Below are positions 23,301-30,737 of a stretch of 31,350 bases of DNA, piece by piece. Both the position numbers and the translations under genes were made by a program. The notes under the pieces are model-generated. The model was not told the DNA's origin. It was given only the letters and a program-made list of their open reading frames with translations, and made no database searches. Origin of the DNA: a virus. Where the stretch lies: positions 1 to 31,350 of IMG/VR virus record IMGVR_UViG_3300027849_000037. One strand, given 5' to 3'. Positions within the stretch are counted from its first letter, which is position 1. Each line of letters opens with the position of its first letter.

Positions 23301-23947
23301 AAAACACTATCTAGTACACCATCAAAAGCATTACCACCCCCATCTTCATAGAAGGCTGGCATATCATTGAACTGAGTGTATAGAAGTCCAAAGTTTTGCT
23401 TGGTCTTTTCATCTGCTCCATTTAACCATGACAAACCTCTGCCTGTAGATGCAATGTTGTTCTGCATCCAGCGCATCTTAGTAAAGAATCTTTCGGAGTA
23501 TTCCTCTCTAGTTTCACCATCCTGTTTAATACCAGACTTACCATATCGGCTCTTCATAAACATGCCAATACTTGTCTGAGCATTATCCGACATGAAGAAA
23601 TCTTTATTAACTTGATCTTCATAAGATACGGGAGTACGTGAAGTTGTAGGTGTGGACAGCATAGAACTTGTTTCAGCTACGTACTCTGGCTCAGGCGTTA
23701 AACTTGGGGTAGGCTCATACCCTTCAGCCTCAACAGAAGATAAATCTAACTCTTCGGTATCAGTCATTAAACTAGAAGTGACCTCGTACCCTTCAGCCTC
23801 AACAGAAGAAAAATCTAACTCAGTCTCTGACTCAACAGAAGATAGGTCTAGGTCTGCACCAAATAGTACTTCGTTCCCACCTTCCATGTAAGTAGCAAAT
23901 GCTTTCTCTTCTTCATCACTTAAACCTAAGTCCAAAGTTTCAGCCAT
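20372..23947 (-). CDS. internal virion/ejection-type protein, 1191 aa
   Basis: This is the largest gene in the window. The N-terminus is acidic and has three copies of LD[LF]SSVE (residues 33, 44 and 67). The body is helix-rich with several Ala/Gly-rich hydrophobic segments (for example GILGAMQAGN, TILGMGALSAGTAGLINVGM) and a segment TSQPATMARNVISGTSAVSM that is typical of long phage internal proteins. By analogy with T7 gp15/gp16-like proteins it may be ejected and help DNA entry; homology is not visible by eye. The start is 0 bases from the upstream stop (TAA then ATG) after GGAGG. Confidence 0.85.
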   Translation of the reverse strand: MAETLDLGLSDEEEKAFATYMEGGNEVLFGADLDLSSVESETELDFSSVEAEGYEVTSSLMTDTEELDLSSVEAEGYEPTPSLTPEPEYVAETSSMLSTPTTSRTPVSYEDQVNKDFFMSDNAQTSIGMFMKSRYGKSGIKQDGETREEYSERFFTKMRWMQNNIASTGRGLSWLNGADEKTKQNFGLLYTQFNDMPAFYEDGGGNAFDGVLDSVLSVVLDPTNVATLGIATGFKILGGRIAAQTLLKSAINSNKVRIAGAASVEGILGAMQAGNIQSLEMKADLRTEKDWNTILGMGALSAGTAGLINVGMFAHGLKQDTYKEKVAAKIAAKRDAFIKSGGDVSKGSAAKKAGQERVYDENVPLNEQLQDVATIFDDAYEINLNNAADVRTRITVQNLEDSKIIVAELADIIPALAPRVGERVTTALHRLFYSLHYADDALQKEIDDAIIDGGLKQGSRGMAFDEAMGRLNQELKDMDISPAQFGRIADVDVSTSGKVLNMQSQLSKIQDKISGGANKIANDAASVAKREDILNSSWAARVLNAGYGNLKKADRIRRAIMTSQPATMARNVISGTSAVSMHVASRLLRNSYAAMGDTAKALGGINGASPSFRGTYEGGVHIVKDAFSMIGDIFNNGQNREFVDLVLGDHSILHHQLLRTTQEAGINTLPKSVLMINSLNIAQDQFLRTGVFMNSVKRQMKDLQGIDDLTEHLARGNGIDTRIAEKAVEEALAITFANKPKQGLAKHFIEVVEALPFAPVIGTGALPFARFMANAMSFQFRYSPINALGAIQTGIAARSMKGKYLATGGKEGAGYQRLTEDAYRQFNDATVGTAAIAAAIWYRSDKQDTTTYDELLNDDGTTMGIGAVFPLPFYLMIGDLMVKGRDGTLGNVKSADIMQAATGYQASSSGVNYFLDNFMSVMTDNGIGVDGNVSSDKFSEAFGKYIGDIAGQYFTPAKVVRDVLAAFDEEQNLKRDANLTVSKGWDRTLDAFVNKATANLPYQLQEAYSSSQGRDGSALPAQQDAVRGEDQYNVAPALTQITGMKITPARTEVQNELLTKGFKPYLMLSPTGDKQADAMIRKHMPQFIDAIMVPIIKSQSYKGMSSTGQKNLLSEAKKKVIKFAKIRAQEDFGKARQKQGYSPSDRAKWGRIPRGQRKEVNERYMAKYGTTVEGDNAYAAGIQIAKSLPGL
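23714..23850 (-). repeat. short tandem repeats coding the acidic LD-SSVE motif
   Basis: A roughly 39-base unit at 23714-23752 recurs with few changes at 23783-23821 (offset 69 bases), and its core returns at about 23831 (offset 33). The offsets are whole codons (23 and 11), so the reading frame is kept and the repeat encodes a short acidic motif near the N-terminus of the 1191-residue protein. Confidence 0.7.
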
Positions 23948-25930
23948 TTAGCTTTCCTCCAACTGTGTTAGCTTCGCTAGTTCCTCTGTACCAAATTTTA
24001 TCTGTTGCCAAGTAATGCCTTTTGTAGATAGTATTTCCAATGCTTCTTTCCTATCTTCAACAGTCATATTTTTACCCTTGGCAGTGCTAACCATCCCCAT
24101 AATTTCCATTATATCTTTTCTCTCGTCATTACTTGCTGACGAAAGATTTGATTCGGATAAGTCTAAGTATTCCTGTTGTTCCTCCGATATGGCAGGGGGT
24201 AGGGCGGCTATACGAGCAGCTTGTTTTTCTTCTCGTTCTCTAGTTCTCCTTTCAAATAGAGTTTCTTCCGTTGGTTTTTTATAAGGAATTTCCCTATATT
24301 GTTCCTGTGCAGATAGAGCTTGTTCATCAGAGTCTTTCTTTACCTGTAGTGCATCTGCTTCAACTTCATTTGAAGCTTTAACTTTAGCATCTGCAAGAGC
24401 TTGCGTTATTTTTTCTCCAGTAGCTACCCTGTACGCTTTTACTACAGGGACTTGAATTTCTCCAATCTCACCTGCAGCAGGTACATTCCATACAACTTTA
24501 CCCGATGCGGTTCTTACTTTCTTTGCCCCATCTATTCCTGAGGGTGCATCTACAACAAAAACGTATCTCTGTTTTGGATCTACATTATTAGCATCATATG
24601 CAGGTAGTGTTGCTAAGTCCTGAGCAGAGCCACCAAACATCTTTTGGTTTAACCCCATCCAATTTGTCATTTGTTGAGAAACAGGCTGACCTGTCTCCCT
24701 CATATTAGTAATCCAATTAGAAGCAGCTTGTTGTCGTGCATACTTTTCATATGCTTGAGCATTCATTTTTGTGTAATCAAAAGTTGCTACGCCATCACTA
24801 TATGTAAAATACTCATTCTCTCCAACATAGTCTTTTACAATTCTCTTTGCTTCTTCGTCAAATATAGCTTTGTATTGAGGGAAGCTAATCTCTGCTGATG
24901 AATCCTTTTTCAAAGCGGATTGTTCTGCTATTGTTTGGTGTAGGAAACTACGAGTAGCATACAAAGATTTTAGTTTTTCTTGATTTGGATTGTCCTTTAA
25001 CTCTTCCATCATTATGGCACGGGCTGTTATAAATATGCCATCGTAACTATCTGTGCCAAAGTCATAATCTGCTTGAGCTTTCCTTATTTCAGATAACTCA
25101 TTTTCTAACTCTTGCTGAGGCATGTTATTATCAATTTTAAATTGTAACGTCATCAAGTCTATTTGATTTATCTTCTCTTCTATTTTATATCTTTCATCTT
25201 TTCTTTGCCCGTCTGTTTCTGCTCGTTTATATGCAAGTAACTGAGCATCAGCCCCTTTCAATGCAATTTTCTCTGCTACCTCTAGGTTTATTTGTTGCAT
25301 CCTAGCAGAGGCAGACAAAGAAGAATCTACTAAATTAATAGTAGCGTCCGATCTTTTTCCATAGGTGTAAGCACCCTGAGATGCGGCAATTACATCGTTG
25401 TAACCAACACCTGTTATAGAAGACATTTCTTGTTCTGCTTTACCACGTAGACGCTCAAAACCATCATCCGATCCAGAATCATCTGATCCCATTAGACTAG
25501 ATAAAAGAGATTTACGAGCCACTGGCTTTGGTGTATTAAGAGATGGAGTGTCTATAGTACCCATCTGTACATCTTGCCAAGGAGTAATAGTTCCCCCTTC
25601 TTGCATGTTAATTTGTGAAGCTGGATCAAACTCAGTATTCATCTTCTTTTCTTTTATTGATCCGTCAATGAACTCTTGTATCTGTTTATCACTCTGGCCC
25701 ATAACAGCATTTACTTCATCTGGAGTAAGACCTAAGTTTGCTAGATCATTGGCTTGACCTGTAAGGGATCTTAAACGCTTCTGCCTTTCCCTGACAAAGG
25801 GTAAACCTGACTGATAGGCAAACTTCATATTGCTATCAATAGTATCCTTTGTTTCTTTATTCTGCTTTTCCATAAGGTCGCCAGCACCTTTAACGGCACC
25901 TGCTGCAAACGCTCCAAAGTTAAATCCCAT
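23948..25930 (-). CDS. virion structural protein candidate, 660 aa
   Basis: The product begins with a small hydrophobic/Gly-Ala stretch (GFNFGAFAAGAVKGAGDL), followed by long charged helical segments, for example around the RERQKRL and EKINQIDLMTLQFKIDN regions, with no enzyme motif. Its size, helix content and position between small and very large late genes suggest an internal or tail-tube-associated virion protein. No family is named. ATG 25930 overlaps the upstream stop (TAATG) and follows AGGAGG. Confidence 0.8.
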   Translation of the reverse strand: MGFNFGAFAAGAVKGAGDLMEKQNKETKDTIDSNMKFAYQSGLPFVRERQKRLRSLTGQANDLANLGLTPDEVNAVMGQSDKQIQEFIDGSIKEKKMNTEFDPASQINMQEGGTITPWQDVQMGTIDTPSLNTPKPVARKSLLSSLMGSDDSGSDDGFERLRGKAEQEMSSITGVGYNDVIAASQGAYTYGKRSDATINLVDSSLSASARMQQINLEVAEKIALKGADAQLLAYKRAETDGQRKDERYKIEEKINQIDLMTLQFKIDNNMPQQELENELSEIRKAQADYDFGTDSYDGIFITARAIMMEELKDNPNQEKLKSLYATRSFLHQTIAEQSALKKDSSAEISFPQYKAIFDEEAKRIVKDYVGENEYFTYSDGVATFDYTKMNAQAYEKYARQQAASNWITNMRETGQPVSQQMTNWMGLNQKMFGGSAQDLATLPAYDANNVDPKQRYVFVVDAPSGIDGAKKVRTASGKVVWNVPAAGEIGEIQVPVVKAYRVATGEKITQALADAKVKASNEVEADALQVKKDSDEQALSAQEQYREIPYKKPTEETLFERRTREREEKQAARIAALPPAISEEQQEYLDLSESNLSSASNDERKDIMEIMGMVSTAKGKNMTVEDRKEALEILSTKGITWQQIKFGTEELAKLTQLEES

Positions 25931-26424
25931 TACACTTTCCTCCTACTCATTATTCCTTCTGATTCAACTTCGGGTGTCTCTTCTACCATTACTTCTTCTT
26001 CAGTGCTTTCATCAAAGTAGGACTCACTAGATTTATCCACAGCTTTACGTACAAGAGATGAATCAGGCTTGTCGGACTTCTCTGTGCCTATCTTGTATTC
26101 TATATCTGCAAGTTGTGCTTGGGTGACTAGTAGTTCAACAAGTACAGGTGAGATCATAAGACCTACATCCAATGTATGAAGACCACTCATAACTCCAGAG
26201 GACTGAATCATATCCGCTACAGCAACAACAGTAGTACCATCTTCTATTGCATCCACCATAGGTGCCATAAGTTCTGCATCAGATAACCTTGGTATGTAAA
26301 AAGATAAAGCTTCTTCTGTAGTTGTATACTTAGGTGGTTGTTCCCACGGCCTACTCTTAGGTTCCGTAGTTAATGATTGTCCTGGTATTGGAGCATCAAG
26401 AAACTTTGAAGATGCATCAAGCAT
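25930..26424 (-). CDS. conserved virion-associated protein, 164 aa
   Basis: The product starts MLDASSKFLDAPIPGQSLTT followed by EPKSRPWEQPPKY, a Pro-rich motif I associate with proteins conserved in marine phages, including T4-like cyanophages, though without a known function. The middle (LMISPVLVELLVTQAQLADI) is hydrophobic and helical; the C-terminus is acidic and low in complexity. ATG 26424 is preceded by GAGGAAAA and overlaps the previous gene by 8 bases. Confidence 0.78.
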   Translation of the reverse strand: MLDASSKFLDAPIPGQSLTTEPKSRPWEQPPKYTTTEEALSFYIPRLSDAELMAPMVDAIEDGTTVVAVADMIQSSGVMSGLHTLDVGLMISPVLVELLVTQAQLADIEYKIGTEKSDKPDSSLVRKAVDKSSESYFDESTEEEVMVEETPEVESEGIMSRRKV

Positions 26425-26611
26425 ATGTTTTCCTCGCTTCTCTTATCTGTTTAACATAAGAGGTGATATTATCTTGGGTGTTCATGTTATTTGTAGCTCG
26501 TTCACCTGTACGACTAAGCAACCCACCACTAGGGGTAGTAGGTTTAGCACTTGCAGATTTACTTAAACTCATGTCAGTTTCTACTACAGCTTTAATTATA
26601 TGTTGGCTCAT
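26417..26611 (-). CDS. hypothetical small protein, 64 aa
   Basis: ATG at 26611 with AAGGAAT upstream is chosen over an in-frame start 27 bases earlier. The product (MSQHIIKAVVETDMSLSK...) has a Ser/Thr/Pro-rich middle and a basic C-terminal helix (VKQIREARKTYA). It probably belongs to the structural operon; no motif identifies it. Confidence 0.7.
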   Translation of the reverse strand: MSQHIIKAVVETDMSLSKSASAKPTTPSGGLLSRTGERATNNMNTQDNITSYVKQIREARKTYA

Positions 26612-26621
26612 TGTATATTCC

Positions 26622-28565
26622 TTATTTTGTCTTACCAAATGGGTTTATAGAACTAAGAAAAGTGCCACTCATATCCCCTAAGAATAGTTTAGCTAGTCCT
26701 TCTCCTGCTGAGACAGATGTTTTGTAGTCAGCTTCAATCTGAGCAATAGTTATACTGGTATCTGAAGACATACGCTGTATAGCCATTTGGGAGAACCTGT
26801 CTCTACCATTCTCTGCGCTCGTCCATGCCCACTCAGACTTATCTTTGTAGTCCTGCCATAGGTCATTGTAAGCACTGTTAGATATGTCTAGTAGAGCCTT
26901 AGCGTTGACTTCATTGGCTCGGTTAATAGCTGCTGTGTCTGCTGTAGCAATGTTTCTACGCCACTGTGCATTAGACTGATCAATTACTAACCTATTCTGT
27001 GCATTGAATTGATCACGTTGATTAGCAATTTCAGTGTTAAACTTGGAGATAGCATTACTCTCCCCCGTATTAAACTGCGATTGTGCATTAGCTTGAGTAG
27101 CATTAAACTGAGATACAGTAGTCTTTAAGTTAGAATAGAACTGATCTGTCTGCTGTTCTGATGTAGCATTAAACTGCCTAGAAGCATTCTCTGCTGCAGT
27201 GTCTGTTAACATAGATTGTATACGAGACTGTGCATCAAACATTACTGCTTGCTGTGCATTGGTAGTGTTAGTCATATCCATATCAAGAAAAGACTGAGCA
27301 TTTTGTTGTGCGGAGGCTTGTCTATTATTTAAACTGGCAGTCTCTAACTGTGACATAGTAGATGCTTCAGCCATAATAATAGCTTGCCTATTAGATAGGT
27401 TACTTAGTGCCATAGTATTTACAGCTTGAGAGTTCTCAAGTGCAATCTGTTGGTCTGCAGTGAACTGCATATTAGCTACTTCACTAATCTTGTTAGAGTT
27501 CAGTACCCGTGATTGGAATGCCTGATCAAACTCCTGACCCATAAAAGTAGCACGTTGTTGTGCAGATAACATAGCACGTTGTTGCTTGTTATTAAGGTTA
27601 GTCATTTCAAAAGTAGCAAAGGTCTGTGCATCAGCAGTAGCAATAGGCAAGGAAGACTCTAAGGCTGCTTGTATGAGTGCCTGACCTGCCATACTAGATG
27701 AACCAATACCACGGGCAGCTAACTGTGCAGTCACGTTACGCATAGCCCCTGCTGCCCATGCTGGTGTCTTACCTTCATCAAAGGAAGTCATTAATGTAGC
27801 AAGCTGACCTTGTACAGTAGCCCGTGAAGACGGATCTGCTTGTGCTGCTGTGATAGTTTCAGTGAAAGCTGCTGCTTTAGATGCGTCTGCTACTGGGTCA
27901 ACTAATTCACCACCTTCAAGAGTACGTGTGGGTGCGCCTCCTACTTGTGTGGCAGTTCCTTGTGCTGACTCTATTTGACCTACATTGGTAGTGCTTTGAG
28001 TCTGTGCTTCTACTTGTGCATCTTTACTCACTGAACCTGTAGCAGCAGTAGTACTTGCAACAGGAGTTGTAGTTGCTGCAGTTACTTGTGGAGCAGTAGT
28101 TACTGTAGGAGCAGCAGCTTGTGTTGTAGTTGCCTGTGTTGTTGTAGTATCGGCAACAGGTGCAAGCATAACTGCATTGGGGTCTTGCATTTGTTCAGAA
28201 GTAACAGGTGTAGACATTGCCATTGTAGCAGTGCCAGTGGATAGGCCAGGAGCAGAAGCCCTACTAGCAACAACATCCCCTAAGGATTTACCTTTAGTGG
28301 TTGCAGCAGGGGGTACATATCCACCAGCAATAGGTGTAGAAGGTTGGTTAGTTACAGTACCACCCACTGCATACTTATTTACATAACCACCAGCATACAT
28401 CTTCTTAATACTATCTTTCAAAGTATTGTACTGAGCAAATGCATTCTGATTAGAAGTTAGATAAGTATCAAATGTATCTAAGCCACCTGTATGTCCCAAC
28501 TTAGAAGCTATACGCTTCATCTGGTCTTCACTGTAACCTTTAAATTCTCTTTGTTCTTGAGACAT
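26622..28565 (-). CDS. structural protein with a 20-unit hendecad repeat, 647 aa
   Basis: Residues 1-65 are charged; 66-210 are low-complexity Thr/Ala/Gln/Pro; residues 321-540 form an 11-residue repeat array read as ten 22-residue lines, for example units starting QFNATQANAQS, QFNTGESNAIS and KFNTEIANQRD. Position 4 is small or hydrophobic (Leu, Ala, Phe, Ser, Thr) and position 3 is mostly Asn. Such hendecads suggest a long parallel helical or right-handed coiled-coil rod. A C-terminal helical segment (541-647) ends near FLSSINPFG. It could be a tail fibre, stalk or internal rod protein. Confidence 0.85.
   Translation of the reverse strand: MSQEQREFKGYSEDQMKRIASKLGHTGGLDTFDTYLTSNQNAFAQYNTLKDSIKKMYAGGYVNKYAVGGTVTNQPSTPIAGGYVPPAATTKGKSLGDVVASRASAPGLSTGTATMAMSTPVTSEQMQDPNAVMLAPVADTTTTQATTTQAAAPTVTTAPQVTAATTTPVASTTAATGSVSKDAQVEAQTQSTTNVGQIESAQGTATQVGGAPTRTLEGGELVDPVADASKAAAFTETITAAQADPSSRATVQGQLATLMTSFDEGKTPAWAAGAMRNVTAQLAARGIGSSSMAGQALIQAALESSLPIATADAQTFATFEMTNLNNKQQRAMLSAQQRATFMGQEFDQAFQSRVLNSNKISEVANMQFTADQQIALENSQAVNTMALSNLSNRQAIIMAEASTMSQLETASLNNRQASAQQNAQSFLDMDMTNTTNAQQAVMFDAQSRIQSMLTDTAAENASRQFNATSEQQTDQFYSNLKTTVSQFNATQANAQSQFNTGESNAISKFNTEIANQRDQFNAQNRLVIDQSNAQWRRNIATADTAAINRANEVNAKALLDISNSAYNDLWQDYKDKSEWAWTSAENGRDRFSQMAIQRMSSDTSITIAQIEADYKTSVSAGEGLAKLFLGDMSGTFLSSINPFGKTK
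26946..27605 (-). repeat. DNA encoding the hendecad array (residues 321-540)
   Basis: Twenty consecutive 33-base units encode the 11-residue repeat in the 647-residue protein. The units are degenerate at DNA level, so the periodicity is best seen in the protein: aligning residues 321, 343, 365, 387, 409, 431, 453, 475, 497 and 519 as line starts keeps the pattern in register over all 220 residues with no insertion. Confidence 0.8.
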
Positions 28566-28708
28566 ATATATAGACTCTCTTATTGATTGTATTGATTAGG
28601 AAGGGAAGTAGACACTGAGAGTGTGGTAACCTTATAGTATATATTCTATATGTATCACGGGGGGTGGGGGTTTCACTAGGGTAGCATATAGATTAAGATA
28701 TGTCAACA
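28566..28708 (-). promoter_or_regulatory. late internal promoter candidate in a 143-base gap
   Basis: On the minus strand TTGACA (28706-28701) is followed, 17 bases later, by TACCCT (28683-28678), a full -35 with a weak -10. The leader then contains a run of C and G (28661-28676 region) and an AT-rich stretch resembling the TATATACTATA sequence of the 8261-8312 repeats. It separates the lysis-type genes from the structural block and would drive the gene at 28565 onward. Confidence 0.45.
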
Positions 28709-29149
28709 CTATTTTAGTTTAATACCACCTAACTGCCCTGATACTAGTTTTGTAAGTAACCCACGTAAGCCAAACTTAACTACGTAGATACCAATGATTA
28801 GGTACTGATACCACTCTGGCATAGATGCAAAGGATTCAAACGCTGCTGTTATCTCTGCTTGATAGCCTAAGAAGGATGCTGCTATTGGTACTAATAGTAG
28901 AGCAATCATTATGTCATCAACATAACTCTTGTCCATCTGCTGCATAGCAATGTAGTCAAGGTTGTAGTCTTGAGTCTGTCCATTGTCTGCTAACTTGTGT
29001 GCTGCCTTAGCACTTGCAACCTTAACATCTGCATCTGCTTCAATGCCTATGATAGCTGCTGCTGACTTAGCCTTAGCAACATTGTTCTTACCTTCAAGAT
29101 AAGTCTTGCCTAGACCTGCAATTGGGTTTAAGAAACTTAACCAGCCCAT
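28709..29149 (-). CDS. holin-like membrane protein, 146 aa
   Basis: The product has two clear hydrophobic segments near the C-terminus (IMIALLLVPIAASFLGY and YLIIGIYVVKFGLRGLL) and a weaker one at the start (WLSFLNPIAGLG), separated by an Ala/Lys-rich helix. This is the layout of three-segment holins such as the gene-transfer-agent type. A holin would release the neighbouring M15 endolysin; the adjacent order (only 2 bases apart) supports it. Not proven from sequence alone. Confidence 0.75.
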   Translation of the reverse strand: MGWLSFLNPIAGLGKTYLEGKNNVAKAKSAAAIIGIEADADVKVASAKAAHKLADNGQTQDYNLDYIAMQQMDKSYVDDIMIALLLVPIAASFLGYQAEITAAFESFASMPEWYQYLIIGIYVVKFGLRGLLTKLVSGQLGGIKLK

Positions 29150-29151
29150 AA

Positions 29152-29541
29152 TTAATCCTTGATCTCAAAGTGAGGGTAATCCTGCCATGACTTCCATAAG
29201 CCTCCCCATTTAAGCTTATAGCCTAACTGGGATGATGCCTGTAACATTGCAGATGCTATAACAGCTAGGTGTAACTTATCCCATGAAGCTTTACCATCAA
29301 CGTAGGCATACACATCCATTGCTTTACCAGACTGATGATACGACTTGTTGTTCACCCCATCTGCTTTGGACACTCCATCTGCAAACAACTTGGCCTGGTC
29401 TGCTTCGGTTCGTAAGCCACCAGTGCTAGGCACACCGAAATCAATATTAGTAAGTTCAATAGCGAGATCCGCAATTGCAATAAGTCTTCCATCTACACCT
29501 GCCAAATTGTTGATACTGTTTTTACCTAGCTTAAAGCCCAT
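29152..29541 (-). CDS. M15-family peptidase, putative endolysin
   Basis: The 129-residue product matches M15 (VanY/endolysin-type) metallopeptidases: SYHQSGKAMDVYAYVDGKA with zinc ligands His69 and Asp76, and the third ligand His124 in YPHFEIKD. These enzymes cut peptide bonds of peptidoglycan, typically as L-alanyl-D-glutamate or D-Ala-D-Ala peptidases. No signal peptide, so export by a holin fits. AGGGGATAA precedes ATG. It lies in the lysis-like cluster with the holin-like protein downstream. Confidence 0.88.
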   Translation of the reverse strand: MGFKLGKNSINNLAGVDGRLIAIADLAIELTNIDFGVPSTGGLRTEADQAKLFADGVSKADGVNNKSYHQSGKAMDVYAYVDGKASWDKLHLAVIASAMLQASSQLGYKLKWGGLWKSWQDYPHFEIKD

Positions 29542-29551
29542 TGCTTATCCC

Positions 29552-29632
29552 CTATTTCTTTTTACTACACTGTCTACAAACTTTATGTCCTGATGCAACA
29601 TCATACGATCCACAGATTCTGCACAGTGTCAC
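29552..29632 (-). CDS. 26-aa zinc-ribbon micropeptide candidate
   Basis: GTG at 29632 overlaps the stop of the preceding minus-strand gene (GTGA) and the frame runs to TAG. The product (MTLCRICGSYDVASGHKVCR, then QCSKKK) has two CxxC pairs (Cys4/Cys7 and Cys19/Cys22) spaced as in a zinc ribbon. A precise Cys4 layout in so short a frame is unlikely by chance, so I consider it probably real. Role unknown. Confidence 0.55.
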   Translation of the reverse strand: MTLCRICGSYDVASGHKVCRQCSKKK

Positions 29633-29808
29633 TTAAACATACCACCTTCCATGAATAACCAAATAGCTGCAGCACCTGCACCGATTATCCACATGAGTTT
29701 CTTAGTTACAGATTTACCTACAGCAAGATAGAAACGATCATAGGCTTTATCAGCAGCCAGTTCCGCTATCTCGTTCTTCTCTTCCTGTGTTAACTTACGT
29801 TCAGTCAT
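29629..29808 (-). CDS. 59-aa single-pass membrane protein
   Basis: Starting MTERKLTQEEKNEIAEL, the product has an amphipathic charged N-terminal half and one C-terminal hydrophobic segment (LMWIIGAGAAAIWLFM) before EGGMFK. It lies between the 142-codon membrane-anchored gene and the M15 endolysin. The start is 1 base after the upstream stop. A small holin, antiholin or spanin-like partner in the lysis cluster is possible; no motif decides it. Confidence 0.7.
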   Translation of the reverse strand: MTERKLTQEEKNEIAELAADKAYDRFYLAVGKSVTKKLMWIIGAGAAAIWLFMEGGMFK

Positions 29809-29809
29809 T

Positions 29810-30238
29810 TTACAAAGTCCCTTTTATATAAATTAACACACCGACAAATGCCGCTAGAAAAAGTATAGTTAATAGTGTTACTACAAAACCTGTTTCTACA
29901 TTACTCTTTATCTTTTTGTTTCTTACTCTTTGTCTTGCTGCTTCTGCTTTCTGCTTCTTAAAAAACTCATCTCTGAATTGGCAGTACTTATAGTAGCCTT
30001 GAATAGACTGTTTGTTTAGCATCCATTCTAATTCTTTTTCCTGACGTTCTATTGCTTGCTTTGCTTGGTAAGCACCTAGTACATCTCCAGTACCAATGGC
30101 AGCTTTCTGCTGTATAGATTGACTTGCACTAAAGTATTTAGTTACAGCCGATCCAGCATCTGCTATCTCTCTACCATTAGATAGAGTCTGTTTAATAACT
30201 TGAAAGGCAGCATTCGCAATGGCTAGTTCCGCTAACAT
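29810..30238 (-). CDS. hypothetical protein with C-terminal membrane anchor, 142 aa
   Basis: ATG 30238 is preferred over ATG 30244 because AGGAGG lies 8 bases before it but only 2 bases before the upstream one. The product has Ala/Gln-rich helices, a basic stretch (AARQRVRNKKIKSN) and a C-terminal hydrophobic segment (VVTLLTILFLAAFVGVLIYI). This orientation resembles a tail-anchored protein. It precedes the lysis-type genes. I recall related unnamed proteins in other marine phages. Confidence 0.75.
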   Translation of the reverse strand: MLAELAIANAAFQVIKQTLSNGREIADAGSAVTKYFSASQSIQQKAAIGTGDVLGAYQAKQAIERQEKELEWMLNKQSIQGYYKYCQFRDEFFKKQKAEAARQRVRNKKIKSNVETGFVVTLLTILFLAAFVGVLIYIKGTL

Positions 30239-30414
30239 ATCCATACCCTCCTTGTGTATTCTTGGGGAATCCCATAAGGCTCCCTAGATGGTTGCACTAC
30301 GAGGTACTCTGCATTTACTGTGTGGGTCTGAGGTTCAATAAGAGGTCTATGACCTGCAGGAGATACATCAGGTGATACATGAACTGGGTATAGTTCTAAA
30401 GGACTTGACCACAC
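30232..30414 (-). CDS. hypothetical protein, 60 aa (GTG start)
   Basis: GTG at 30414 shares its first base with the upstream stop (TAGTG); no separate Shine-Dalgarno is visible, so translation probably depends on coupling. The product is Pro-rich (HVSPDVSPAGHRPLIEP, ...EPYGIPQEYTRR). Its end contains the AGGAGG used by the next gene. Codons and lack of any competing frame support a real gene; the function is unknown. Confidence 0.6.
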   Translation of the reverse strand: MWSSPLELYPVHVSPDVSPAGHRPLIEPQTHTVNAEYLVVQPSREPYGIPQEYTRRVWIC

Positions 30415-30581
30415 TACTTAGACTTTTGTGTAGGCTTCATAGATGCGCCACAGTTTACCATGCCACCTTTGGCATAACCCATAGTCTTCTTAGCCATACC
30501 ACCATGCTTGTATCCAGACTTAGGATGATCTGAATCTTTCATCATAGTTCCATCTGGCATTTTGTGATAACCCTTCTTCAT
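30414..30581 (-). CDS. 55-aa Gly/Met/Lys-rich small protein
   Basis: The product (MKKGYHKMPDGTMMKDSDHP... ending MGYAKGGMVNCGASMKPTQK SK) belongs to a class of tiny Gly/Met/Lys-rich proteins found in phage structural regions, with the recognisable GYAKGGMVNCGASM tail. No biochemical role is known to me. The stop overlaps the next start. It lies 12 bases downstream of the next small gene. Confidence 0.7.
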   Translation of the reverse strand: MKKGYHKMPDGTMMKDSDHPKSGYKHGGMAKKTMGYAKGGMVNCGASMKPTQKSK

Positions 30582-30593
30582 AGTAGTCTTCCT

Positions 30594-30728
30594 TTATTTC
30601 TTTTTCTTTGCAGCTTGCTTAAAGTTATTAGCAGTAGGTGCGCCTTTTGCTCCAACTTTTTTCATTGTTTCTTTAGAACCTGCTGCAATTCTTTTACGCT
30701 TTGCATGTATGTTAGAATATAATCCCAT
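30594..30728 (-). CDS. 44-aa basic small protein
   Basis: A short Lys/Arg-rich product starting MGLYSNIHAKRKRIAAGS and ending NNFKQAAKKKK. I recognise the MGLY-NIHAKRKRIAAGS opening as widespread in phage genomes, always tiny and basic, with no described function. AAGGAGATAGC is a strong ribosome site. It may bind nucleic acid or be packaged in the virion. Confidence 0.75.
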   Translation of the reverse strand: MGLYSNIHAKRKRIAAGSKETMKKVGAKGAPTANNFKQAAKKKK

Positions 30729-30737
30729 GCTATCTCC

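Noticed and set aside
28655-28676. G-rich run as a possible G-quadruplex
   Set aside because: Only two long G-tracts are adjacent, not the four needed for a simple intramolecular quadruplex.
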